Of a stretch of DNA of 64,000 nt, positions 1 to 12,300 are shown piece by piece. Location: positions 211,065 through 275,064 of the forward strand of contig VWZX01009108.1 in the NCBI GenBank assembly GCA_013399015.1. The letters are read 5' to 3'. Position 1 is the first letter of the stretch. Every line of letters begins with the position of its first letter. Made by a program: the position numbers and the translations under genes. The notes beneath the pieces are model-generated. The model saw only the letters and a program-made list of their open reading frames with translations. It had not been told where the DNA came from and did no database searches. This DNA is from Galbula dea (lineage: Eukaryota > Chordata > Aves > Piciformes > Galbulidae).

Positions 1-560
1 TATCCCCCCCCCCCCGAAGGGCTGTAGCGGACCCGCCGGTTCCTTCAGCGCGGGGGAGTGGGAGACTGCCGCCTTCCTGCTCCTCCTCCTCCTTCAGCGG
101 GGAGCGGACTCGGGGCACTCCTGGAAGAAGGGAAGTTGGGGAATCAAACCCCCACGGTGGTCACACAACAGCAACCTCANTCTCTCCCGCCCCATCCCCA
201 GGGGCGAGGGGGAGCGCGGCCCCGGCCCCGCTCCATCCCCGACACTCTTCTCCCGGCGGAGGGGAGGCTTTCGGTCTCCCGGTCAGTCCCCGGTGTGTGT
301 GTGTATGTGTGCGGGGAGCTGCTGCGGAGGCCGGTGAAGCCCTGTCCCCGGTCCCCTCTCCCCTTCCCTGGGGATGGAAGAGGGACGTTGGCTGGGCCGG
401 GAGAGGACACCCCACACACACCCACCCCACTTGCGGGTCTCCGTGCTCGGGATCCCCCACGCTTCCAGCCGGTACCGCTCTCGGCGGGTGGTGCTGGGTT
501 CTGTGCCGCTTGCCTGGATCGGGGTGACTCCACTCAGGCTGCTGCAGAGAAGGGAGAAAT
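1..560. promoter_or_regulatory. CpG-rich edge, probable NAA25 CpG island (downstream part)
   Basis: The first 560 bases are GC- and CpG-rich, with a 12-base C run at 4-15, a single N at position 180 and a short GT run near 295-310, and then base composition drops sharply. CpG islands normally cover promoters and first exons. The next recognisable coding exon is NAA25 exon 2, so this is most simply the intron-1 side of the NAA25 island. I looked for the short first coding exon (about 58 coding bases) and did not find it, so exon 1 and the transcription start should lie to the left. Open frames here are a by-product of GC content. Confidence 0.55.
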
Positions 561-3216
561 GGATTAATTCACGAAAGGAACAAGAGCGGTGATGGAAACC
601 TTCAAGTTGTACGTGGAGGTGTTGTGGTACAGGCTAATTACGGGTTTAGGAGAATGAATGGGAAGACTAGAGGGAAGTAGTTAGAAGGAGATGGTCTTGT
701 GAAGACACCTCTTATATTAAGCTGTCCCTAAATATTTCCAAAGGTATTTTACGTGCAGTTGGGATTGCTTAAGAGGTTGTAGACAAGCTTGTCTGTTCAT
801 GCAAATAGAGGGAAAGAGAAGAGAAAAGCACTTCCCCAGGCTACAGTGTCGTTTGTGCCTGAAAATTGAAGACTGGAGAGAGGTGTTGGAAAATGTCCTC
901 AAGTTCTTCAGCACCAGGGGGAAAAAATGTCTCTCCCTACAGACCTATGGAGAGCTGCCCTCATTTTGGGGTGGATGAGCTTGGGGGATGTCCTTTGCTG
1001 CGGAGGCTGTGAGGACGGTGAGGGGCTCCAGTGAAATGGAGGGAGGTGGCTTTGTTCGATGAGAAGTGTGGACACACAGCTGTCTTCAGGTTCATTGTGT
1101 AATTGTGAACAGTTTGGCTTCACTCACAGGTTTTTCCTTACTGTTCTCTCCATGCTGTGATTGCCATTTATATTCAGGTGCAATTATCTGTGTTATAACT
1201 TGTGTAACATCTTAAATGTGTTCTTCAAAGGAAAAAAAATCAACCCATGTTAAAGCAGGAGATGTTGAGGTGTGTTTCAGTGGATTCATTTCATGTAACT
1301 GCTGGGGAGAGAGCTTTAAAACAGCTTTCTGTTGGTTCTGGAAAGGGTGAGCTGCTGGGTAAGATCTGAATTCAGGCTTTGGTGCTGTAGAACCCAGAAT
1401 AAAGTCTATGTCCTTGAAGAGCTGAATACACACCTTCACAAGAGTCATAAACTGGAGAGGTGCAGCCTGAGGTCAAAGGGCTGATTCTTGACTTAAACCA
1501 GTGCTTTTCAGTTTCCAAGGGGTTCTTTGGCTGGCTACTCGGGGTTCCTTGACAGCTCTGCTTATCTTTCATCTTGTTCTCCCTCCACCTGAAGGTTCAG
1601 GTGTTGCATTTCCAGCCACTGAACATCTCCACCTGCAGACCTGCAGCTGATGTAGACTTAAGTTTATTTTCCTTCAGCTGGAATTCCTGTGGAAGTTGCC
1701 AGCTACTTTGGCTTCCATCAGACTTGCTTGTTGTTAGGAAAACAGTCTTTTTATTCTGCTGCTGTTTGTGGTTTGTTTGATTTACTTCAGGAGACCTAAA
1801 GCAAAGATCTTATCAGAACAGTCAGACTCTCCAAGGCAGGCAGTGCAGGGTGGCAGATAATTAGAGTGGAAGTGAACTGGGCAACAGAGTTCCTTAAGCC
1901 CAAGTGTCTCTGCTGGTGTATGAAGAGATCACCAGGAGGTTCTGTGCCACAGCTGTGAAACCTCTCCACTGAGACATCCCTGCTTAAGTTTTCATCTTAA
2001 AGGTGACACACAGGTTCCTAAGTTAAAATAGCCTCTTAACTGCTGTCAAGACAATGTCTTACAGCTTCAAACCCTAGTTTTGTGCTGCAGGGTTTTGCTT
2101 TGGTTAGTGTGGCCAGGCTGCCTCGACTGAGGTTTTGTCTCTATGGTCTCAGGAGCCCAATTAGTTCTACTTCAGATCTGCAGGGCTTGGCCATGGAAGC
2201 AAATGTGGAAGCTGCTGAATATAAATCTCATTAGTGTAGATGCACAGTTTGTACCATGTACCACAGAACTGCCAAAGGTCACCTCTCTGCTGGGTGAGAG
2301 TTCTCTCTCCTGGTGAGAACTACAGTCCTGGTGACTAAAAGATGTGTAACTTAGTGTCAGTTGACTGACATTAACTCTGCTCAGAGTTGGAAAGGGGAGA
2401 GGCCAGAACAGAGTGAGCAGGCCCTTCCCTTGGGTGCAGCTAAGCTTTTCTGCTAGGTTTTGGTTAGCAAGTATTTCTTCTTTTTGTTTTGGTTAGTAAG
2501 TGTTAATTTTTGAGGGAGGGGAAGTGTATAGGGGTCATGTTCTCACCTAAAGTTGTCTAATAACGTGATGTGCTGTAGTTGAAGCTGAAAATTACTATAG
2601 CAAGCTGAAAAGAGGAGGAAATGGTCTTGGGACAGGAGTTTTCTACAGCTGACACTTTAGGAGATGGTGGGATATGCCCCTAGGAAATAGTGAAGCTGTT
2701 AAGTGAGTGAAACTAATAGTGAAGCCTAGTGAAAGCACAGTGGTGCTCTTAGGGGCCAGATCCACTGTGCCTGGAGTATGGGTTCTGTGGACAAGCAGGT
2801 CCTCTCAGTGCTTTGAGAGATTGTGAGTGCTTCCTTTCTAACCTACACCCTATGAAAAGTCACTGGGAGGCTCCCAAAGGTACACAGAATTCATTTCTGC
2901 TTTCACAGAGGCAAAGGGCCTCAGCTGCATTGCTAGCAAAGAGCTGTTGCTGCAGAGCCTGCTCCATTATATCTCTCCTTTTGTTGCTGTAATGACAAAG
3001 CTTGTTTGTTTGAATGAGTAAAACTAGTGCAGTTAGATGAATCCTTCATCTCCAAAATGACCTGGTTCCTGAACATTGGCTTTAGTAGTGATTGTACAAG
3101 GAAAGTGTGGTTTGTGCTACTGGCCTAGCAGCACATACTCCCCAGGGAAATTAGAGGTGGCTTTCTGGAATGATCCTCTGTTCTGTTCTAATACTAGCTA
3201 TGTTCTTCATGTGCAG
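561..3216 (+). other. NAA25 intron 1 (part), no other feature seen
   Basis: Ordinary AT-richer intronic sequence between the CpG-rich edge and exon 2. Short open frames have no family resemblance and no splice context. I saw no CR1 copy, tandem array or RNA gene. Confidence 0.6.
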
Positions 3217-3302
3217 ACTATCTGGACAATGGCAATAATAAAATGGCAATCCAGCAAGCAGATAAACTGCTCAAAAAACACAAGGATCTTCACTGTGCAA
3301 AG
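3217..3302 (+). CDS. NAA25: NAA25 coding exon 2
   Basis: Follows acceptor tgcag and ends at donor gtaggt. Encodes YLDNGNNKMAIQQADKLLKK and onward, about residues 20-48, the first TPR-like helix pair. It begins with the last two bases of a codon shared with the missing exon 1. Confidence 0.93.
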
Positions 3303-6300
3303 GTAGGTGTGACTGCAGGGCCCTGGCCTCCTTAGGTAAGTGCAGCTCTGAGACTCAGAGTGTTTGCTGTTCCTTTGGAGTAGTGTTCATGATCTTCCAG
3401 AGACCAGAACATTTTGGAACATCTCAGGCTGTTCTAATTCACACACGTGATGCTTGCCTGGAAACTTCTCCCAGTCCTCCTGATGAGGTGCTTCTAGTGA
3501 GTGGAGTGTAGTTGGTTACACCTAGGCTGATTTTCTAGCTCCCTGTCAGAGCCTCTGCAAGCAACCATGGCACAGGGGCTGGGCCTTAAAAGTGTCTCTT
3601 TCAGACCTTAGGTTGGGATTGGAGTGCTTTGGACCAAAACATTTCCTTAGGAGGTGTAAAACATAACAAAGTGATCTTTGGAGACGTTTGCTCTTCTGCT
3701 TCTTGTTCTCTGACCTCCTTGCAGAGCTCCTGTTGAAGGGGAAGGAGTTCTTCTGACCATATCACTGTACTTCTACTTTTCTCTTTTCCCTGTGAGTTTT
3801 CCTTCACAGTTCATACCACTTCTGCATTTTGAAAGCTTCCCAAGCTGAAGCAAGTGTCGTTGACCTGAATCTCACTTCTGTCTCTTCTCTCTGGTCAGTT
3901 TTCAGGCTACTGGCAGGGAAAACTGAGCAGCAGTTGCTGCCTTGGAGCAGCCTGAATGTTTGTTCAGAAATACAAAGCCACACTTTTTGATGCAGTTTGC
4001 ATTTGAAAGTTTTCCTGTCCTATGGATTAGAAGCTCATAACCCCTGAAGTTGTCTAGAAGTCATGAGGAGGTTGGGCGAAGCCTCTCTCTCTGCTCCCCA
4101 GGAATGAGAAGGTTTTCACCAGTAACTGCCAGAAGTGTCTCTAACAGCTGCCTCTGTGTTGTGTCACTAGGTTCTAAAGGCAATTGGCTTGCAAAGGACT
4201 GGCAAGCAAGATGAAGCCTATGCTCTGGCCCAAGAAGTAGCAGCACTGGAACCCACAGATGATAACTCCTTGCAAGCACTAACTATCCTGTACCGGGAGA
4301 TGCATCGACGTAAGCTCCTTCCTTTCCCTCTCTTAACGTTCTCCCTGAGGTGCATGTGAGCCCCAGGCTCCTGGGCATGGGCCAGGGTTCCTGTAGGAGG
4401 CTGTTGAGAGGCTCAGACAATTGAAATGATGCATGTTAGAAATGCCTCTGAGGTTCTAGTGATCACCATAAAGCAAAGAACCTTGCTTAGGGTTCTCTCG
4501 TGAAGGTTGCTGTGTACACAGTTCCTAAATGAATGAGATGCTGATAATTAGCCAGGATGATCACCCTGTGTGGTCACTTGTAGTGATTTGTTTTTAATGA
4601 AAGCTACTGGAATGTGTTGTCAGGGGATGTGGTGGAGCTGACAAATCCCATGGCCTGTGGTTTGGGGTGTGCTTAATGCTGTGAGGCTGTAGTCAGGGGG
4701 TTCAGCAGGCCCCAAGAAGCTGTGTGACAAACAGAAGGCAAGTCCTGGCCTCTCCATTTGGCTTCTCCAGTACAGTGCCTTGGAGTGGTGTGGTGATGTA
4801 AAAATACAAACCCAGCTTGACCTATTAGTAAAAACCATGGTGTGAAGTATTTTACTTGTTAAGAGTACTAGAATGGGCAGTTGGGAAAGAACAGGATGTG
4901 GCTAATATCAGTAAACCTGTAATAAGATGAAATAATTTGCTGTTAGACTCTGAAAATGTTTTGGGTTTTGGTACATAATTCACCTGGAGTGGTCATTCTG
5001 CCAGGAGGAGAAATCTTCCTTCAGCTGAATGCTCCAAAATACATCAACTTTCATAAGAAAAAGACTTGGAAATGCCTCTGAGCAGTTCCCTCATTCCTGT
5101 TAACTCTCTTTTAAGGTTTGGTTGTTTTGGTTTTATTTCAGCACTTTCCTCCTTTGCCTGATGTTTGTGTTGCTTGAGGTCCTGGGGCAGATTGTCCCAT
5201 TCCAGTGGTTGATGATGTAATTAGATGACTGTTCAGAGGATCATTGATGCTATCTTTAGGTAGCTGTGCTTTAAAATGATTCCCAAATTTGTCTGAACTC
5301 AAGCCTCTGGTTTTGGTTTAGCGGAGCTGGTAACGAAACTTTATGAGGCAGCTGTAAAGAAGGTTCCCAACAGTGAGGAGTATCACTCCCACCTCTTCAT
5401 GGCCTATGCCAGGGTTGGAGAATACAAGAAGATGCAGCAGGTATGATCAACAGCTTGGCTCTGGGCATTTTAAGGTGTCTTTTTCTTGTTCTGTTAGTAC
5501 CCTTTCATATTCTAAGTCATCTTCTAGAAAACTAAGGTGGATTCATCCCTGGAGGGTTGGAAGGGATCTCTGGGGATCCAGCAGGGGCACCCACAGCAGC
5601 TTGCCCAGGATCACCTCCAGCTGCCTTGGGGATCTCTCCACACAAGGAGACTCCACAGCCTCTCTGCAAAGCCTGGGCCAGGGCTCCAAAACCCTCACAA
5701 CAAACCAGTTTCTCCTCCTGCTCAGCTGGAACCTCCTGGGTTCTAGTTTGTGCCCAGTGCCCCTTGGGCCGTTCCTGGGCACCACTGAGCAGAGTCTGCC
5801 CCCAGCCTCTTGCCCCCAGCCTTCAGCTCTTGCTGGGCATTGAGCAGCTCCCCTGTGGGTCTGCTCTTCTCCAGGCTCAGCAGCCCCAGGGCTCTCAGCC
5901 TTTCCTCCTGCCAGAGCTGCTCCAGGTCCCTCAGCATCTCCCTAGCCTCTGCTGGGCTCTCTCCAGCAGTTCCTTGTCTCTCTGGAACTGGGGAGCCCAA
6001 AGCTGGACCCAGGACTGCAGATGCAGCCTCAATAGGGTAGAGGAGAGAGAGGAGAACCTCCTTCAACCTGCTGGGCACACTCTTCTTAATGCACCCTAGG
6101 AGACCATTGGCCTTCTTGGCCATGAGGACACATTGCTGCCTCTTGGTGAACTTGTTGTCCACCAGCACTCCCAGCTCCTTCTCCCCAAAGCTATAGAAAT
6201 GCTGTCTTATGTGCCGTGGGATAGGACTGCTGTGCCTTTTATGTGCAGAGCTTTGATAGAATATGTTTGATAGAATATGTTTGATAGAATATGTTTGATA

Positions 6301-9300
6301 GAATATGTTTGATAGAATATGTTTGATAGAATATGTTTGATAGAATATGTTTGNCCAGCTCCTTCTCCCCAAAGCTATAGAAATGCTGTCTTATGTGCCG
6401 TGGGATAGGACTGCTGTGCCTTTTGTGTGCAGAGCTGGTCTGATAGAATATGTTGGTTATTATTTGGGGGGGAGGTGTTGTCAATGTGTCTGTAACAGCC
6501 TGGTGCTTACATGTCAGGCAGTGTATTCTAAAGGAATTCTGGAATAGACAGAAAAAAGATCTAGCAGGATCTCCTGATCCATGTTTGGAAACTGCCTTTA
6601 CTCCTTAATTTGCTGCTGGTTTGGGGAAGAAAAAAAGTCATCTTGCCTCTCCTCTTACCTCTGTAATGTAACATGTAACCAGGCTTGCATTGGTTGTGAT
6701 TCAGTGAAGAAAAACTAAAGATCACTTCCTTGAAGCACATCTTGCTTCTCAGCTGGCAGAACAGTGTCATGCTGGTTAGTTTGTTTTCTTCCCTTCCAAA
6801 TTAGATGCCTGGAGAATGCCTATAAATGGAAGATTCTTTCCAAAGCATGCAGGCTCACTCTTCTCTCTACAAAAGCACAAGAGAGCCAAGTAAATTAGTC
6901 CTATTGCCCTTCTCCTTCCCACTCTGTTAAGGTGACTTGAATTTGTCTACAAGTTTGGTTTAAGTAACTGAAAGAATATACTTAGAAGTGTTCTCCTCCA
7001 TTGTAGCCCAACTTGGATGCTGTTTGCATTCAGGCTGTAGACAGGGGCTAAGTTATTCATGTGTGTGAAACTCCAAAGCTCATGTGACAGTCTAAACTTC
7101 ACAGATGTGACTTTAATTTTACTCCTGTCTATGACCAGGAGTGGAAAAAATGCCAGTCTTACCCAGATGATACTGAACATGGCTGTGACCTTTTGTGTGT
7201 TTAAAATGGCATACAAAGTTGTATCTAGTTAAGGTATCCAGCCTTGTCAGAGAGGGGGATGTTCCACACTGGCCTGGGCCATCAACCTAAGGTTGATGCA
7301 AAGAGTTCTTAAAGATGCTGCCTGGAAGAAGAGTGAAAATAAACTTCAGCATCCTCTGTTCCTGGGGCATCTCCAGCTGAAAGGACTGGAAAATGCAAAC
7401 TGAGAGTGCAGTCAGGAAATGAGCAGAGAAGTTCATCTGTGGCAGTAGACTGCATTAGATGTAGTGGTTTAAATTCATTACAGATTTTTGTGGGGGTGAA
7501 GGTGCTGTCCTTTATTGTATTCAGGCACTGGCAGTCTGGGAGAGAAATGTCTGAAGAACTGTGTGTGTTAGGCTAGAAAATCTGGGGTATTTTGGCTTTG
7601 CTTTCATACCCCAAGCTTTCAGCTTGACCTTTGCTTAACCACAGCTCTGCATGTATAGGTGACCTCATGTTTCAGCCATCCATGTGTGTGAAGTGAGTGT
7701 TGCTTCTGTGAGGGAGCCATGGGCTTTGGTGTGCCTTGGAGCACTGACTGAGCACAGGAGGGAGAATCAGCACTGGAAATAGAACAAGTCTTCAGCTTCC
7801 TGATGTAGTTAGCCCTTCTAATTAAAGCTGTCATCTGTGTAGGCAGCCATACTTGTGCATGCTCTTTGCTGTTTCTTGTCAGACCTACAGAAGGTACTTG
7901 GTCTTTGAAACATTTTCACCCTCTTGCCTTCTTCAGCAGTGTGTGTGTTAGGATGGAAGGGTTCATGGGTTGCTAAAAGTCTTCCCATCTAGTTGCTGCT
8001 ACTCTGTTGTGTGCTGCCATCATTGCTGCTTAGCTTGAGTTGTTTGTTGTGAGAGTTTATGAACAGAGGTGTTTCAGGAATGATGAATCTTTGTCTTCTC
8101 CTTTTCAGGCTGGAATGGCACTTTATAAGATTGTCCCCAAAAATCCTTATTATTTTTGGTCTGTGATGAGCCTGATCATGCAGGTGGGTACAGTGCTGCA
8201 AAGAGTTTGGCTTTTGCTGCAGGTATGATGCAAATACACAAATGTTCATAGTGGAGAGATTGGAGATTAAGTCAAATGTGCTTGAACTGTTCCTGTCTGA
8301 TGCTAGGGGGAAGGACTAAGCCCTCCTTAAGTCACACTCTTGATATGGTCCAAAATGAATGCTGCAGGGTTTTTCTGATGCAACTTAACCACATTTCTAC
8401 AGCTTGAGTTATTCTCTCATCTGGACTAGTACACTACTGTCTTTTTAGTTAGAGAGCTAATGAATAAAACCTCGGACACCTGCAGTTCCTTGGGTAGAAG
8501 TGTCCTTCTCTAAGGAGGTTGTAGAGGCTCTAGGAGGAAATAGATGAGAGCTCTGGACTTGGCATGTCCTGAAGAGTGCAAAAGGTCTGCAGGAATAGAG
8601 CACAGAGGAGCTGTGCTGCTGTTAGAGCAGATTCAGACACTGCTCAGACTTCCTGGCAGTGTTGGCCAAACCAAAAATAACCATGGAGACATTAATCATG
8701 TTCTCTAATAGAGTGTGCCATGGGAAACACAAATCATAGAATCATAGAATGGTCAGAGTTGGAAGGGACCTTCAAGATCAGCTAGTTCCAACCCCCCTGC
8801 CTGCCAGGGACACCTCCCACTAGAGCAGGTTGCCCACAGCCCCATCCAGCCTGGCCTTCAAAGCTTCCAGGGATGGATGAGGCTTCCACAGCCTCTCTGG
8901 GCAACCTCTTGCAGTGTCTCCCCACTCTAACAGTGAAGAGCTTCCTCCTAATATCCAATCTAAATCTCCCCTCCTCTAGTTGATATCCATGTGGTGTTGC
9001 TATGTGTTATTTGCCCTGGGTTTTGTGTGCCTAGATGCAGGAGTCTCTGGACAGTGTAATCAAGGATGAGCTTTTCCATCTGTCCATGGGTTTATTCCTG
9101 CCTTTTAACAGAGCAGTTGCTCTCTGCACGTGACATGGCAGCTCTGAATGTGTGGGTTTGGGGGAGGGATGTAAAGTACCTGGTTGTTTGGTTTCCTCCT
9201 CCCTCCCTCTTTTAATGAGAGGGAAGAAAGCAGTGGGTGGGAGAACCCAAAAAGTTGATGAACTGTTACAATAATTCTTTTCTTCCTCAGTCTATTTCAG

Positions 9301-12300
9301 CACAGGATGAAAACCTCTCCAAGACAATGTTTTTGCCACTAGCTGAGAGAATGGTGGAAAAAATGGTGAAAGAGGATAAGATTGAAGCTGAGGCTGAAGT
9401 AAGGCTGGCAGATACTTTCAGCTTGATTTGAATGTCACTGAGATAATGCACTGTTAAAGGAGTTGATTATTTTATCAGTTTTCCAAGATAATAATCAGTA
9501 AAGTTCTGGAAGTAAAGGGGAATGTAGCAGGACAGAAGGAAAAACAAAGAGGAGAGGGTTGAGAGGGGTTTGGAATCACGTGGCTAAGGAAATCTGTTGG
9601 CATTTGATTTGACTGATGAGGTACTTGGTTTTGCTCCCTGGAAGGCCCCAAGAGAAACTTCAGGATTAAGAATGGGAAAAAAAAAGACCTAAATTCCTGA
9701 ACATTTCACCCTCTGGGATGCTAAAGATAGCTTTAGAGGCCTGGCTATCTCCTATTGCTACTGACACTAACACAAGCCATTTTATGTCTTGGCTCAGCAG
9801 TGTGGTGTTTTACTAGCAGATTTCATTGCAGTCTAATCTTTCCTTGAAGGTTGAGCTGTACTATATGATTCTGGAACGTTTGGAGAAGTATCAGGAAGCC
9901 TTAGATGTTGTGAGAGGAAAACTAGGAGGTAAGTTATTCTGTCAGTTAATAATTACAGTTCTGGGGGGGGATACAGCAGTTCTCCTTTGCTTTAGAGTTG
10001 TCCCCTGGTTAAAAAAACAAACAGGAAAAGGCTATGAGGAGCCTGACTCTTGGCACCAGTTTCAGCCATGGATGCAGCCTCTAGAGGTGCTCTGATGCCA
10101 GCTGGTTTTACTCACCTGTGGGTGGTATTTAGCGTCAGTCAGTGATGAATTTTGCAGCAGCATGTGCTTAGCAGTAGTAAACTTGATAGCATTTTAATAA
10201 ATCCCTAGTGTATCTATATTTTTGAGGAGTCTTTCTGGTGACTAAAATACACTTTTAGTTTTAAGGACTTGGGCTGTGGAGGTTTCCATAGGATGTCTGT
10301 CCTTTGAGGGCCTCTCCTCTCTTCCACTTGCTGTTTTGCATCCTGGGCTGTAAGAAGCAGCTTTAGGCAGAAAGCAGAGAAGGAAATGCATTGATGAAAT
10401 AAACTTAAGCCTTCTTTCCCTAATGCAGAGAAGCTGACCAGTGAGCTCCAGAGCCGGGAGAACAAGTGCATGGCAATGTACAAGAAGCTGTGCAGGTGGC
10501 CAGAGTGCAACGCGCTGTCGAGGAGGCTGCTGCTGAAAAAGTGAGAGGATGTTTCTGCACTCCTGCTGAAAAGGAAGGAAAAAAGATCCTGGCTGGTGGT
10601 GAATTGCCTTGTTGAGGCACTTTTGGAAATGGTGGTTAAAATAGAAGGACATCAGAGGATCTCAGAACACTTCTGTTTGCACCCCAAAGCCAGAGGGAAA
10701 GGGCAGCAGAGTGGAATGTTAAAGGGACATGGGGAGGGCGAGTCAGTGTCAGGACTGGAGCTGCTGCTCTCTGAAGGCTGGCTTCAGTGACACATTCATG
10801 CAATAAGATTTTGGTTCCCTCCTTGTTTCTTAACCTCTTTTTCTTATTGGCCAGCTCTAACTTTGATGGTGGGGGAGGAGGAGAACTGCATTTATACTTT
10901 CATTTTCTGGAAGCTCCTTTCTCTCCTTTGGCCAGCCTTCATCCTGGGCAATGCATGTAATGCCTTGAGCAGGTGCTTCAGGAGGGATCACACCAGGATG
11001 ATTAAGTCTGAATCTTGGAACTGGCAGGAGAGATTTGTTGTTGGGTTGGGGTTTTTTTTTTTGCATTTAGTCATGGCCTAATCCTAAATCTAAGTTAAAT
11101 ACAGAGGAGAGACTTCTGCTGTAGCATTTTGTGGGGGCATTCAGCTCTGATTGGAATGAAAATGTTAAAGAGTTTGCAGCTTGCCTCATTTCTCATTGAA
11201 AGTTTCCTTTTGTGCACTTCAGGAAATTCAAGATGATGTCATTCTTAAGATGTGAGACCTTTTCAAGGAGAAATGATTCTTAATACAGTTGGGTTTTTCT
11301 GTGATATGAACATGGCCTTTAAATTCAGGTTCTGCAAGGATTGCAAGTTTAGAAATGAGTTACTGCTTTGGCAACTCCCTAAACTTTGTTCTGTGCCTGC
11401 TGTTTGTTCCAGCTCAGATGATTGGCAGTTTTATATAACTTACTTTGATTCAGTGTTTCAACTGATGGATGAATCCTGGACACCTCCACCAGATGAAGAG
11501 CAGTAAGTTAACAGTTTTGCTGTGGATTTGCTTTTCTTTTGTGCTGCAGTGAATTCTTTGCATTCATATATTCAGTACAGTCCTGTGACTTGTTGACATC
11601 AGACCCCAAATGATGTGTGCTCTCTGCTTTGTTTGGGAGACTGGCAGTAGTTGATTGGAAAGAGATGTTGGAACAGTGGTTTGTGCACTGGAAAACTCTT
11701 CCAGTTCATATGTTTCTCATGGTGATTCAGTCAGAGAATGGCATGCCAGATTTCCTTCAGGCTGTCCTGGGAATGTGCTGAGCAGGGATCAGCAGTGGGG
11801 AAAATCAAAGAACTTCTTCTCTCTTTAATTGCACAGCTCTTTGGAAGGAGAGGTCCACTGTTGTATAGAGCAAGCTGTGCAGTTCATAGAGGAGAGGATA
11901 GCAGAAGAATCCAAGAGCTCTCGGCCGCTGCGGGGACCATACTTAGCTAAACTGGAGCTGATCAGGCGCTTGAGACACAGAGGCTGTAATGATGAATATA
12001 AACTGGGTAAGAGGCACTGAGTGCATGATGTCTTCTCTCCAAAAGATCAGTCATTCAAACTGGCAGCAAGCTCTTTGCTTGAGTTAAATGCAGTGTCTGT
12101 TGTCTTTGTGGAAAAGCATTTTGAAAACGTTAGAAGATGAGCCTTGAGGAAAAGCAGAGTTCCAGACTGCTCCAAGGCTGGTGAAAGCAAGCAAGGAAAC
12201 TTCCAAAGGGATCAAGGAGCATGTGGTTCCTGACAGAGCAAAGCAGAGTGCATTCCTGATGCACTGCTGTTGTAGAAAGTCCTGCTGCTGAGCTGGGATC

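Noticed and set aside
297..527. Open frames in the left CpG-rich edge as NAA25 exon 1
   Set aside because: None encodes the expected conserved N-terminus or ends at a donor giving the phase needed by exon 2.
5743..6372. 209-codon minus-strand frame
   Set aside because: Its readable part is CR1 reverse-transcriptase C-terminus and its start is the translated 14-bp array; not a host gene.
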